From Bacteroides mediterraneensis (GTDB taxonomy: Bacteria; Bacteroidota; Bacteroidia; Bacteroidales; Bacteroidaceae), in assembly GCF_900128455.1 (NCBI RefSeq), contig NZ_LT635783.1:1886919-1950918 (forward strand): a DNA stretch of 64,000 bases, given 5' to 3'. A model generated the notes under the pieces. That model did not search any database. It was given only the letters and a program-made list of their open reading frames with translations, and was not told where the DNA came from. Both the position numbers and the translations under genes were made by a program. Below, piece after piece: positions 43,492-52,491 of the stretch; position 1 is the first letter of the stretch, and every line of letters begins with the position of its first letter.

Positions 43492-45066
43492 ATGAATTTG
43501 TTTAGATATATCTTAGCTGCGTGGATGATACTGTGTGTGTGTGCATTGCATGCGCAAACACAGTATATTTCACACAGCCGATGCGTAGAGGAAGACCGTT
43601 TTGAAGATTTGGCTGGCGATGGAGGGGTAATCCTGTTGTCCAAGCATAAAGATTTAGTGATTGCTCTTCCGAATGTAAGGAATAAGTCCATACGGCTGGT
43701 AGGCGAACGGCCGGATGGATATTATGAATATTGCGTGATAATTAAAGCAGGAGAAACACGTACGCCAAAATTGGAGATAAGTCGGCGAGGGAGTGTCTAT
43801 AAAACGGAACTGGTGCAAAAAGTGAAGCCGGATTTCCTGATAGCATATCGAGTGGAGGAAGTGCAGAATCCGATATGGAAAGATGAGCAGACCCAGTCGA
43901 ACGATGCGTATTTGGATGCCAACTTTGCGGTACTTGAATTGTCGACCACCATAAAGGACTTGAAGGTGGAATGTCATCCGGACCTGAATGCGGTGGTTGA
44001 GAGCAAGGTCAGTACAGCCGATCCGAATATCTCGATAGTGACAGTCAAAATCCCGGTCATTTCTTTGACTGGGGCAAGAGAACTTATTGAAAAGACAGAA
44101 AGGGAATATACAGCCCAGAAGAACAAGCTGGATAATATGGCAGAAGCTCCAGATGCAGAGTGGGATTTGCTGGATAAGCTTGAACTGGCAAAAGATAGTC
44201 TGGCCAATAGTTTCAAGCAGATGACAAACATCGGGATACATGCGGCGGGGACAAACTGGCTGACGGTTGAAGTGGGAGACTTGGGTCCCCGTGCCAAAAA
44301 GTGCTATGCGGTGCTCCCCATTGTGGTAGAGAAAAATGTATATGTGACTCAGTGTAGTGCGTTTATGAATGAAGGCGGAAAGCTGTTTGGCATGCGAAAG
44401 TACAAAGAGGCCCGTTTGGCTTATGAAGACGCCTGGAATTCGGAAGATGTGATTGCTACTTTGCGTCCTGCTATTCGGGAATCGATAGCACAATGTGATT
44501 CATGTATGCTGTATGAGAGCCTGGCTGCAGGTGCAATCAAAAAAATAGCCGAGTTAAAGAAAAATGGAGGTGCGACACAGGAGGAAGTGGCGCGTTATGC
44601 ATCGGCTGCAGTGGAATTTATGGAGATGGTAAATGCTTATAATCCAGATGATTTTTATCGGACACGCATTGAACGGATGAAGAATCTGCTTTCAGGGATG
44701 CCACTGAAAATAAGATTCACTGTTGTAGAATGGAGAACATTGCAGGAAGGGAATAAAATTCCAGGAGTGGAAGTGTGGGCCTATAAAGGATTGTCACCTG
44801 TTTCTTCCAACACTTTTTCTTCGGATAAAAGATTTGAAAAACTATTGGAGAGAAATGTTGTTGATTACACTCAAATCGGGGTTTCCGACGAGAACGGTTT
44901 GGTTGAAGTTGATTTGGACAGGACAGAACTTCCGCAAGGGATATTGTTCCGCCCGTCAAAAGATAGTAAGATTAAAATTAAATATATGACCATAGCTGAG
45001 CTGATGCAGCAGGCTCAGGGAACGTATATGGAAAAGCAGTTCCGTTTGAAGATGTATGTAAAATAA
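43492..45066 (+). CDS. Large exported multi-domain protein (tubulin-like operon)
   Basis: 524 residues from the ATG at 43492. Signal peptide (MNLFRYILAAWMILCVCALHA). Three parts can be seen: an N-terminal beta-rich region (GVILLSKHKDLVIALPNVRNKSIRLVGERPDG), a helical central region with a TPR-like unit (NEGGKLFGMRKYKEARLAYEDAWNSEDV) and a long charged helix, and a C-terminal segment (KIRFTVVEWRTLQEGNKIPGVEVWAYKG) that looks like an Ig/transthyretin-like beta module. The helix-rich middle suits protein-protein contacts. No family recognised. It lies 24 bases after the NTF2-like gene. Confidence 0.72.
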   Translation: MNLFRYILAAWMILCVCALHAQTQYISHSRCVEEDRFEDLAGDGGVILLSKHKDLVIALPNVRNKSIRLVGERPDGYYEYCVIIKAGETRTPKLEISRRGSVYKTELVQKVKPDFLIAYRVEEVQNPIWKDEQTQSNDAYLDANFAVLELSTTIKDLKVECHPDLNAVVESKVSTADPNISIVTVKIPVISLTGARELIEKTEREYTAQKNKLDNMAEAPDAEWDLLDKLELAKDSLANSFKQMTNIGIHAAGTNWLTVEVGDLGPRAKKCYAVLPIVVEKNVYVTQCSAFMNEGGKLFGMRKYKEARLAYEDAWNSEDVIATLRPAIRESIAQCDSCMLYESLAAGAIKKIAELKKNGGATQEEVARYASAAVEFMEMVNAYNPDDFYRTRIERMKNLLSGMPLKIRFTVVEWRTLQEGNKIPGVEVWAYKGLSPVSSNTFSSDKRFEKLLERNVVDYTQIGVSDENGLVEVDLDRTELPQGILFRPSKDSKIKIKYMTIAELMQQAQGTYMEKQFRLKMYVK

Positions 45067-45096
45067 AAATCTGTTATCAATTAAAAATGTATTATT

Positions 45097-45870
45097 ATGA
45101 AAAAAATTTTACTTAAAGGGGTAGTCTTGATGTCTTTGGCATTTTTCTGTTCAGTAAATGTCTCAGCACAAGGCTTTTTTAAAAAATTAAAAAGTGCGGC
45201 AGAAAAGGTGGAGTCTGTCACCAAAACGATTAATGGTGACACGGACGAAAAATCGACAGAACAGCAATCTGCGAACGATAGCATCTCTACAAAGGATTTT
45301 TTGGAGAATGCCCCTTATTATTCTGTAAAAAAAGTAATAGAAACCGATTCTTTAGGCAATACCATTATCAATGAAGACGGCACTACACGTTATAAATACT
45401 TGTTGATTGATAAGAACGGGAATGTTTGTGCGGCTAATACTGCAAAGAAACATTTGAATTCTGCGCTCAAGTCAGGGGCCTTCATCTTATTAAAGGTAGG
45501 TGGTGGAGCTACTGCAGGAGGATTATTAGGCAAAAAACTAGGTGGATCGAAAAAAGGTGCCTGGATAGGAGCCGGTGTAGGTGCTGCTGCGGGAGTTCTG
45601 GCATCCATGAATGATATCAAGGCAGTGAAGAAACAGGTTAAATTAATGAAGGAGTGCAAGAAGGTATTAAGTGCTTATCAGAATACCTTTACGGAAGAAG
45701 GTTTCCCGTTAGATGCTGCTGCAGATTTATCAAATGTGGATGGGATAAATTTCACGGAATGTGAAGAAATCACGAAAAGTGCGGCTGATGTAAGAGCTGA
45801 GCTTCTCGCATCTAAGACAGAAGGGGATTCTCTTGAGGATGTGGATCTTCCTGACGATATAGATGTGTAA
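45097..45870 (+). CDS. Exported glycine-zipper protein, last gene of the tubulin-like operon
   Basis: 257 residues with a signal peptide (MKKILLKGVVLMSLAFFCSVNVSA). The middle has a glycine zipper of about 45 residues (GGGATAGGLLGKKLGGSKKGAWIGAGVGAAAGVLA), typical of proteins that insert helical hairpins into a membrane or oligomerise. The N-terminal mature part is helical and charged (FFKKLKSAAEKVESVTKTI), and the C-terminus is acidic. It is followed 70 bases later by a strong terminator, marking the operon end. The zipper suggests outer-membrane association; inference. Confidence 0.75.
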   Translation: MKKILLKGVVLMSLAFFCSVNVSAQGFFKKLKSAAEKVESVTKTINGDTDEKSTEQQSANDSISTKDFLENAPYYSVKKVIETDSLGNTIINEDGTTRYKYLLIDKNGNVCAANTAKKHLNSALKSGAFILLKVGGGATAGGLLGKKLGGSKKGAWIGAGVGAAAGVLASMNDIKAVKKQVKLMKECKKVLSAYQNTFTEEGFPLDAAADLSNVDGINFTECEEITKSAADVRAELLASKTEGDSLEDVDLPDDIDV

Positions 45871-45943
45871 TGGCTTAATTTGATTTATTGGATTAAAATT
45901 GATGTTGAAACGATAAGTAACAAGCTACTTGTTGATGGGAAGG

Positions 45944-45985
45944 GCCCGCCATTGTAAAGTCTACAGAATGGCGGGCTTTTTTTCG
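45944..45985 (+). terminator. Terminator of the tubulin-like operon
   Basis: A perfect 10-bp stem GCCCGCCATT (45944-45953) / AATGGCGGGC (45967-45976) with a 13-base loop, then seven T. Confidence 0.92.
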
Positions 45986-46086
45986 TCCTGTTCCTTTGGG
46001 TTGGGCTTTTTCTGTCAGACTTACGTTGTTGGGGGATATGTCCTCTTTCTGGTTCCCGGCGGCTGGTTAGAGTTCCGTGTGGAAGG

Positions 46087-46578
46087 TTATAAAATTTCTC
46101 TGGCAATCCACGCACAGGCTTCTGCATCGGCCAAGGCGTGATGATGTTGTTTCAGGTCGTATCCGCAGAGGGCGGCCACGGTGTGCAGCTGGTGGTTCTC
46201 CGCCCACGGGAAAGCGCGGCGGGAGGGGCCCAGCGTGTCATAGAAATCATAGTCGGGATAGTCCATTTGGTAGACCCGGAAGACGGCTTTCAGGCAGCTC
46301 TCGTCAAACGCCTTGTTGTGGGCCACGAGGGGGAGTCCCTCAATCAGTGGGGCCACCTGTGCCCATACCTGGCTGAACACGGGTGCGCAGTCGGTATCCT
46401 CGCGGGTGAGTCCGTGCACTTGCGTGCAGAAACGGCTGTAGTAGTTGGGCTCCGGCTGGATGAGCGAGTAGAACGTGTCGGTGATTTCTCCGTGGCGCAC
46501 CACCACCACGCCCACGCTGCATACCGAGCTGCGGGCCCCGTTGGCGGTCTCAAAATCGATGGCGGCAAAGTTTTCCAT
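46087..46578 (-). CDS. DnaQ-like 3'-5' exonuclease (DEDDh)
   Basis: 163 residues from the ATG at 46578; a longer frame upstream is possible but less likely. The DEDDh motifs are FAAIDFETAN (Exo I, Asp and Glu), LVAHNKAFDESCL (Exo II Asp) and HHALADAEACAWI (Exo III, His and Asp). VHGLTREDTDCAPVF and HQLHTVAALCGYDL match Bacteroides exonuclease-domain proteins related to polymerase III epsilon. It probably degrades or proofreads DNA or RNA 3' ends as a free enzyme. CAAAGGTA at 46600-46607 reads as a minus-strand TAnnTTTG box just upstream. Confidence 0.92.
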   Translation of the reverse strand: MENFAAIDFETANGARSSVCSVGVVVVRHGEITDTFYSLIQPEPNYYSRFCTQVHGLTREDTDCAPVFSQVWAQVAPLIEGLPLVAHNKAFDESCLKAVFRVYQMDYPDYDFYDTLGPSRRAFPWAENHQLHTVAALCGYDLKQHHHALADAEACAWIAREIL

Positions 46579-46853
46579 GTTTTTTCGTTGGTTTGGATAC
46601 AAAGGTACATAGAATTTGTCCATACTTTTCCGTCCGGGCGCTGATTTTTGTGTGTCTGCCGATGATCCTCCCTTGACTGCAGATATTCTTCCTTGCCCGG
46701 GAAGTTCCAGTTGCCGATGGCCCCTGTGTTATATCGGAATACCACTTGCGGAGAGTATAGAATAATACATAGGCTGCGCATCGTATCCAAGATCGGTGAT
46801 TTTATTGTAACTTTGCTGAGGATTTGATTTTCTAAAATGTGCGACAGGTTCCA

Positions 46854-47408
46854 ATGGATAATTTAATTTTTCAGATACAGCAGGATAACGAATATGCCTT
46901 CAAGCAACTCTATCAGAATTATTATTCGAGAGTGGTGACTTTTATCACGGGCATTATCAAGAGGCGGGAGACAGCCCAAGATTTGGCACAGGATGTATTT
47001 GTCAGTCTTTGGCTTAACCGGAAGACGCTGGATGTTTCACGAAATCTGCAGAACTATCTTTTTGTCGCTTCGCGTCATGCAGCCATTAATTATTTGAAAA
47101 AAGAATTGTCTGTCACATCGGAGCCGATAGAAGACATGCACACGGATATAGGTTCCGACATTACGGTAGAAGATACGCTTTTCGCCAAGGAAATTCGTCT
47201 GCTCATAGAAATGGTCGTTTCGGAAATGCCTGCACAACGGCAGCGCATTTATCGGATGAGCCGGGAGCAGGGAGTGAGCAATGAAGAAATAGCCGGCACG
47301 TTGGGAATCAGCAAAAGGAGTGTGGAGAACCAGATCAGTCTGGCTTTGAAGGAAATCAGGCAGGCCGTCACTGCCTACATGATTTTTCTGTTCTGCATGT
47401 TATCATAA
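46854..47408 (+). CDS. ECF (RpoE-type) sigma factor
   Basis: 184 residues. Region 2 reads AFKQLYQNYYSRVVTFITGIIKRRETAQDLAQDVFVSLWLNR, with the DLAQDVF core that binds RNA polymerase. Region 4 reads MPAQRQRIYRMSREQGVSNEEIAGTLGISKRSVENQISLALKEIR, a helix-turn-helix. An in-frame GTG 5 codons upstream is possible. TAACTTTG at 46808-46815 may be its -7 box. It is followed by a FecR anti-sigma gene and a TonB receptor with an STN domain, the standard Bacteroidetes cell-surface signalling order, so it probably switches on this receptor operon. Confidence 0.93.
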   Translation: MDNLIFQIQQDNEYAFKQLYQNYYSRVVTFITGIIKRRETAQDLAQDVFVSLWLNRKTLDVSRNLQNYLFVASRHAAINYLKKELSVTSEPIEDMHTDIGSDITVEDTLFAKEIRLLIEMVVSEMPAQRQRIYRMSREQGVSNEEIAGTLGISKRSVENQISLALKEIRQAVTAYMIFLFCMLS

Positions 47409-47481
47409 GTTAAAAAACTGTGCCATGGAAGTGAGTATGGACGGAAATGTTTGTACTTGATTGTAGAAAACAGAAAAACTT

Positions 47482-48423
47482 ATGAATTACATTCACGAAA
47501 TTATCAGACGATATGTCCATCGCCGATACCCTCAGAAGCTGGAGAGAAAAATCCAGCGCTGGCTCTGTGAGGATGAAAATGCGGAAGCGAAGGAGGAAGC
47601 ATTGCTCCGGTACTGGAATGAAGCGGAGACCGTGTCCGACAGTCGGGAAATGAAAGACGGATGGAAACGGATTTCCGGTCGGCTGGGTTTCAGGAGCAGA
47701 AGCCGCCGCGGGTACAGGTACGGCTATGCCGCCTCTTTCCTGATTTGCGTACTGGCCGTTTCTTTCTGGCTATGGAATTTTAGAGAAACTTCCCTCATAC
47801 AAACGGTGACGACCGGAAAAGGAGAGTCGAAAACCGTTACTTTACCCGACGGTTCCCTGGTCCGTTTGAATCCTTCTTCAGAAATTGCCTTTCAGCAAGC
47901 TTTTAAGGATACTGTCCGTCGGGTTAGACTGAAAGGGGAAGCTTGGTTCAATGTAGTCCATCATGCGGACAAGCCCTTTATCGTGAACGCTCCAAATCTG
48001 ACCACAAGGGTGCTGGGCACCCGGTTTTGTGTGGATGATTATCCGGAGGACGGACAGGCTGCCGTGTATCTGCAAACGGGGTCGGTTGAAGTAAACCCGG
48101 CAGAAAGTTTCCACTCACACGTATTGCATCCCGGCGAATATTGGGTATATGACAAGACCACACACCAGATACACATTTCTGCGCGAAAGCCGCCTTACCT
48201 GTATTTCCGGAATGTGAGTCTGGAGGAAATCAGACACTCGCTGGAGCGGAAGTTCAATATTCCGATAAAATTGGAAGGTGTTTCGAAAGAAAGGTACACC
48301 CTCGAATTTGATTCGACGGCCACCGTCAGGGAAGTGCTGGAAACCCTTTGTGTATTGGATGAACACCTTACTTGGAGAACCGGCCATGACCATACAATCA
48401 TTCTCAGTATAAAACACGAATAA
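47482..48423 (+). CDS. FecR-type anti-sigma factor
   Basis: 313 residues. The cytosolic N-terminus (about 1-75) binds sigma. One membrane helix follows (about 78-98, YAASFLICVLAVSFWLW). The periplasmic FecR domain has TTGKGESKTVTLPDGSLVRLNPSSEIAFQ and FIVNAPNLTTRVLGTRFCVDDY. The C-terminal DUF4974-like domain (FRNVSLEEIRHSLERKFNIPIKLEG) resembles an STN fold and may contact the receptor signalling domain. It starts 73 bases after the sigma gene and ends 4 before the receptor gene. Confidence 0.93.
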   Translation: MNYIHEIIRRYVHRRYPQKLERKIQRWLCEDENAEAKEEALLRYWNEAETVSDSREMKDGWKRISGRLGFRSRSRRGYRYGYAASFLICVLAVSFWLWNFRETSLIQTVTTGKGESKTVTLPDGSLVRLNPSSEIAFQQAFKDTVRRVRLKGEAWFNVVHHADKPFIVNAPNLTTRVLGTRFCVDDYPEDGQAAVYLQTGSVEVNPAESFHSHVLHPGEYWVYDKTTHQIHISARKPPYLYFRNVSLEEIRHSLERKFNIPIKLEGVSKERYTLEFDSTATVREVLETLCVLDEHLTWRTGHDHTIILSIKHE

Positions 48424-48427
48424 CACG

Positions 48428-50914
48428 ATGAGGACCAAACTGTTTTTATTGTTCTGCCTGTTGGCTTTTATGGCTGGAAGCACCTTGTATGCTCAACATT
48501 CGGCTCAATCTGTCTTCTCCATCGAGGGGACGTATGATGCCTCCGGATTTCTGGAACTGGTCAGGGAAAAGACCGGTTGCCGGATTGCCTATAAGGAATC
48601 TGACCTGAAAAACAGCCGGAGAATCCGTCTAGACTATCAGAAAAAGCCTTTGGATGTCATTCTGAAGGATGCCTCAGAGAAATACGGACTTCTGTTTGTG
48701 AAGCATGGAAACCAGCTGATTGTCAAGAAACGAACGCAATCACCTTCTGTCTCAAAGGAACAGTCGGCCCCGGTCGCGAAAGATACCGTGCGTAGTTTCT
48801 ACATGCAGGAAGTGGTGAAGACGGCCCCTCGCATCGACAGGCTCCGGAACCCGCAAATGGGAATGACGGTGATGGATGACAACGCCATCCGAAGCGTACC
48901 GACGCTTTTGGGAGAACCGGACGTCATCAAGGCACTTCAACTGCAGCCCGGAGTGTCTGCCGGTACGGAAGGGTTTGCCGGTATGTTCGTCCGGGGAGGG
49001 GAAAATGATGAGAACCTGTTTCTTATCGACGGATGTCCCATTTATCAGACCAATCACCTGGGTGGATTGTTTTCTCCCTTTAATGCCGATGCGGTCAGTC
49101 ACCTGACGTTCTATAAGAGTGCTTTCCCGGCACGTTACGGGGGAAGGCTCTCCAGTGTGACGGATCTTTCGATGAAAAGCGGAGATTATAAAGGCTGGCA
49201 TGGAAACTTTACGGTAGGATTGACGTCGGCCAATGTCAGTTTCTCCGGTCCGTTGGTGAAAGACCGGACTTCCCTGTTTGTCGCACTCAGGCGTTCCTGG
49301 TTGGAACTGGTTTCCGTACCGGCACTGGCCATCATCAACGCCTCGAAAAAGAAATCCGGAGAGAAGGTCATAGCCGGTTACAATTTCACGGATTTCAACC
49401 TGAAACTTGACCATCGGTTGGGGCGTTTCGGAACACTTTCCTTGCTGGGATATTATGGGCATGACCGTCTCAAGATGGGGGAACATCGCTTTTCGGGTGA
49501 TGGGGAAGATACGGACCCTTATCTCCATAAGAATGAAAACCGGTTGGGGTGGGGGAATATGCTGACTGCCCTGAAGTGGCACCTCCCTATCAATACCCTT
49601 TTCGTATATGACATGAAGGCTTCTTATACACGCTATCAGTCTGATTTCAGGAAAACGGTGGAAACGGTATCGGGTCGGGAGAGTGAGACCGGCTATGAAA
49701 ATAGCCGGTCGCGAACCGAGAACCGAAATGCCATTCACGACCTCTGTGTAGATGCCTCCTTGGCGTTTACACCGTCTGACCGGGTCATTATCCGCTTGGG
49801 GACGCAATACACACACCATCGTTATGCGCCGGAAGAGGAGGTACGGGAATCTACCTCTCTACCATCGGGAAACGGGAACAGAGAAAGTCGGGTAATTGCC
49901 AATGAGTGGAACGCTTATCTGGAGGGTGACCTTGAAGTTTGCCGGTGGTTGCGGTTCAATGCCGGACTGCACGGTTCTTTCTTCCGGGTGGAAGGAAAGC
50001 AATATCAGGTCTTCGAGCCTCGTGTCTCGGCTGATTTCCGGCTGAGCCCGGTGGTCAGTCTGAAAACCGGATATGCCCGTATGAGCCAGTTCGTGCAACA
50101 GGTAAGCGACAATTACATTTCTTTGCCTACCGACTACTGGCTGCCCATTACCCGGAACTTCTCGCCGCTGACTTCCGACCAGGTTTCGGCTGGTATCTAT
50201 GTGTCGCCCGGCAAAAAGTACACTTTCTCCGTTGAGGGGTATTATAAGAAGATGGACCACCTGCTGGAGTACCGGGGTGATTACAAGGATTTACAGGTTG
50301 CTTCCTGGGAAAACAGACTGACCAGCGGAAGCGGCAGGGCTTACGGAGTCGATTTTCAGGCAGAAGCCGATTTTGGGAAACTGCACGGTTTCATCGGTTA
50401 CGGACTGATGTGGAGCGACCGGCTCTTTGCTGACCTGAATGGGGGAAAACGCTTTCCGTCGAAATATGATAACCGCCATAAGGTAACCTTGTCGGCTACC
50501 TGGAAGTGCTCCGAACGGGTGGAACTGAATGCCGGATGGGTGTTCATGACCGGGAACAGGGTTACGCTGTCACTTGAGAACTATCCTTATCCGGACGGTT
50601 ATCCTACGGATATTGTCCCCACTTATCCGCATAAGGAGGAGGAAATGCCTGATTATTATGCAGGAAAAAACAATGTACGCCTGCCGGCCTATCACCGGCT
50701 GGATGTGGGTATCAATATCTATCGTCCGTTAAGACGCGGACGGACCGGGATATGGAACGTTTCGCTCTATAACGCCTATTCACGCATGAACCCCATCATG
50801 ATAGAGAAGAACAACCAGAAACAGAGTATGGACGGTACACCGCTGGCTCCCCGATTCCGGCAGTTTGCCTTGTTTCCCGTCATTCCCTCTGTCTCTTATA
50901 CTTATAAATTCTAA
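48428..50914 (+). CDS. TonB-dependent receptor with STN signalling domain
   Basis: 828 residues. A signal peptide (ending MAGSTLYAQ) is followed by an STN/secretin-like domain (about 30-98, FLELVREKTGCRIAYKESDL, LDVILKDASEKYGLLF). The plug (about 125-270) has LQLQPGVSAGTEGFAGMFVRGGENDENLFLIDGCPIY, then a beta barrel to the C-terminal aromatic end (VSYTYKF). There is no carboxypeptidase-regulatory repeat. It probably imports a ligand and signals its presence through the STN domain to FecR and the sigma factor. Its partner is the DUF4249 lipoprotein 16 bases downstream. Ligand unknown. Confidence 0.93.
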   Translation: MRTKLFLLFCLLAFMAGSTLYAQHSAQSVFSIEGTYDASGFLELVREKTGCRIAYKESDLKNSRRIRLDYQKKPLDVILKDASEKYGLLFVKHGNQLIVKKRTQSPSVSKEQSAPVAKDTVRSFYMQEVVKTAPRIDRLRNPQMGMTVMDDNAIRSVPTLLGEPDVIKALQLQPGVSAGTEGFAGMFVRGGENDENLFLIDGCPIYQTNHLGGLFSPFNADAVSHLTFYKSAFPARYGGRLSSVTDLSMKSGDYKGWHGNFTVGLTSANVSFSGPLVKDRTSLFVALRRSWLELVSVPALAIINASKKKSGEKVIAGYNFTDFNLKLDHRLGRFGTLSLLGYYGHDRLKMGEHRFSGDGEDTDPYLHKNENRLGWGNMLTALKWHLPINTLFVYDMKASYTRYQSDFRKTVETVSGRESETGYENSRSRTENRNAIHDLCVDASLAFTPSDRVIIRLGTQYTHHRYAPEEEVRESTSLPSGNGNRESRVIANEWNAYLEGDLEVCRWLRFNAGLHGSFFRVEGKQYQVFEPRVSADFRLSPVVSLKTGYARMSQFVQQVSDNYISLPTDYWLPITRNFSPLTSDQVSAGIYVSPGKKYTFSVEGYYKKMDHLLEYRGDYKDLQVASWENRLTSGSGRAYGVDFQAEADFGKLHGFIGYGLMWSDRLFADLNGGKRFPSKYDNRHKVTLSATWKCSERVELNAGWVFMTGNRVTLSLENYPYPDGYPTDIVPTYPHKEEEMPDYYAGKNNVRLPAYHRLDVGINIYRPLRRGRTGIWNVSLYNAYSRMNPIMIEKNNQKQSMDGTPLAPRFRQFALFPVIPSVSYTYKF

Positions 50915-50929
50915 CGGACACATAGCTAT

Positions 50930-51892
50930 ATGAATATACATTTTCATCCCAGTATTTGGGCGCTACTGACTGTCTTCTCGCTGACAGCCTGTTACAAGGA
51001 CATCGACCTGGAGAAGTATCGTCCTGAACCGACACTTGTACTTAACAGCATACTTTCGCCCGATACGGTTGTCCGGGTACAGGTAGCCCGTACGGTATTC
51101 TTTACCGACCATCGGGAAACGGACACTAATGTGGCGGATGCGGAAGTCAGAATGTGCGTGAACGGCAGGTTTACAGAAAGCTTGCGCTACGATGAAACAA
51201 GTCGGATGTATCTGGCGGATTATCATCCTGTGCCCGGTGAGCTCATCAGTCTGGAAGCTAAGAGTCCCCTCGGGTATGTGTCCGGACAGGGAATCATCCC
51301 TGAAGTGGTACCCATAGAAGGTGTCAGACTGACGGCCCGTACTTTTGATGACCCGGACCAGATGTACTGGGCTCCCGGTGGGGTTACTTACGGGAAATCG
51401 TACGAGGTGACCTATTTCATTACTTTTACCGACCCTTCGGCGGAACGTAACTTTTACTTCATCCGGATAGAAAGTGGTGATGGAATAGCCGCTGAAACGA
51501 TTGATTACTCGTACGACGACGTCTTTCTGGCACAGCAGGAGTCTATTGACGGAATCACAACGGATACCGGTATCTATGGGAATGAAGGCCGTACGTTTAC
51601 GGATGATTTGTTCAACGGAAACCGCTATACGCTGAAAATCGTAGAAAAGGCTCCTTTATACACGAATGATTCACGCCCTCGTAAAATCATCCTTTATTCG
51701 CTGTCGGAAGATTATTATCATTATCTGACCGGTGTTTTCAATACGGATGAGGAATCAGTCAAGGGCAGTCTGACAGGCCTCGGACTGGCAGAACCTTCTC
51801 CCCATTATACCAACATCACAGGCGGAACCGGTATTGTAGGTGGCGTGCAAAGCCGGTCGGTTCGGGTAGACTTGAAATCCGTCCTTGAATAG
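50930..51892 (+). CDS. DUF4249-family surface lipoprotein
   Basis: 320 residues with lipobox FSLTACYKD. The mature part (RPEPTLVLNSILSPDTVVRVQVARTVFF, then VADAEVRMCVNGRF, LISLEAKSPLGYVSGQ) matches DUF4249, a family almost always encoded beside STN-containing TonB receptors under ECF sigma control. Probably a surface ligand-binding partner, analogous to SusD but unrelated in sequence. Followed by a small lipoprotein. Confidence 0.88.
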   Translation: MNIHFHPSIWALLTVFSLTACYKDIDLEKYRPEPTLVLNSILSPDTVVRVQVARTVFFTDHRETDTNVADAEVRMCVNGRFTESLRYDETSRMYLADYHPVPGELISLEAKSPLGYVSGQGIIPEVVPIEGVRLTARTFDDPDQMYWAPGGVTYGKSYEVTYFITFTDPSAERNFYFIRIESGDGIAAETIDYSYDDVFLAQQESIDGITTDTGIYGNEGRTFTDDLFNGNRYTLKIVEKAPLYTNDSRPRKIILYSLSEDYYHYLTGVFNTDEESVKGSLTGLGLAEPSPHYTNITGGTGIVGGVQSRSVRVDLKSVLE

Positions 51893-51927
51893 AAAAACTT
51901 TTAAAAAACATTATAAATAAAAACATT

Positions 51928-52347
51928 ATGAGACTAAAATTAGTAGTGGCCTTATTGGCCTTGGGAATGGCAACCGTGACTTTCACCTCTTGTGGCGACA
52001 ATACGCCGGACAAAGGTTTTGAACTGACAAGTTATCTGGATGGAAATTATACGCCTACCGACAATGCCTGTCACTTGTCGGCAACCATTAATGGGGAGAA
52101 AGTGTCCGAAAAGGCTTCAGTCACCTTTCATACCAGAGACTTGCAGACCGGAAGCATGGTACTTAATAATCTCTTTGAAGGATATGCATCCGTTGAAATC
52201 GAAGAATTTACGTTGGCTCAGGAAACGGAAGGAGAATCTGTACGCCTAACGTTTACTGGTACTCAGCAAGTAGATGAAACGCTCCGGTTCAGCTATTCCG
52301 GTTATGTGGTTTATGGAAAATTGTACATCGAGTTCAACATGGAATAA
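51928..52347 (+). CDS. Small beta-rich lipoprotein of the receptor operon
   Basis: 139 residues with lipobox VTFTSCGDN. The mature part is beta-rich (HLSATINGEKVSEKASVTFHTRDLQ, YASVEIEEFTLAQE, RFSYSGYVVYGKLYIEFNM), similar in style to the DUF4925 or calycin-like domains seen at such loci, but I cannot assign it. 35 bases after the DUF4249 gene and likely in the same transcript. Ends the sigma/FecR/receptor unit. Confidence 0.65.
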   Translation: MRLKLVVALLALGMATVTFTSCGDNTPDKGFELTSYLDGNYTPTDNACHLSATINGEKVSEKASVTFHTRDLQTGSMVLNNLFEGYASVEIEEFTLAQETEGESVRLTFTGTQQVDETLRFSYSGYVVYGKLYIEFNME

Positions 52348-52491
52348 AAAGAAGGGGAGATTGTACCATTTCCCGTAAGAATATCCATCATTTTCCTCAT
52401 TCCATGTTTTTATTGAACTGCTCCTCGCAGGCTTTTTTATTCTGTGCATACTCGTAAATCGGACAGTCTTTTTCGTGTCAAGCCCGTATCA

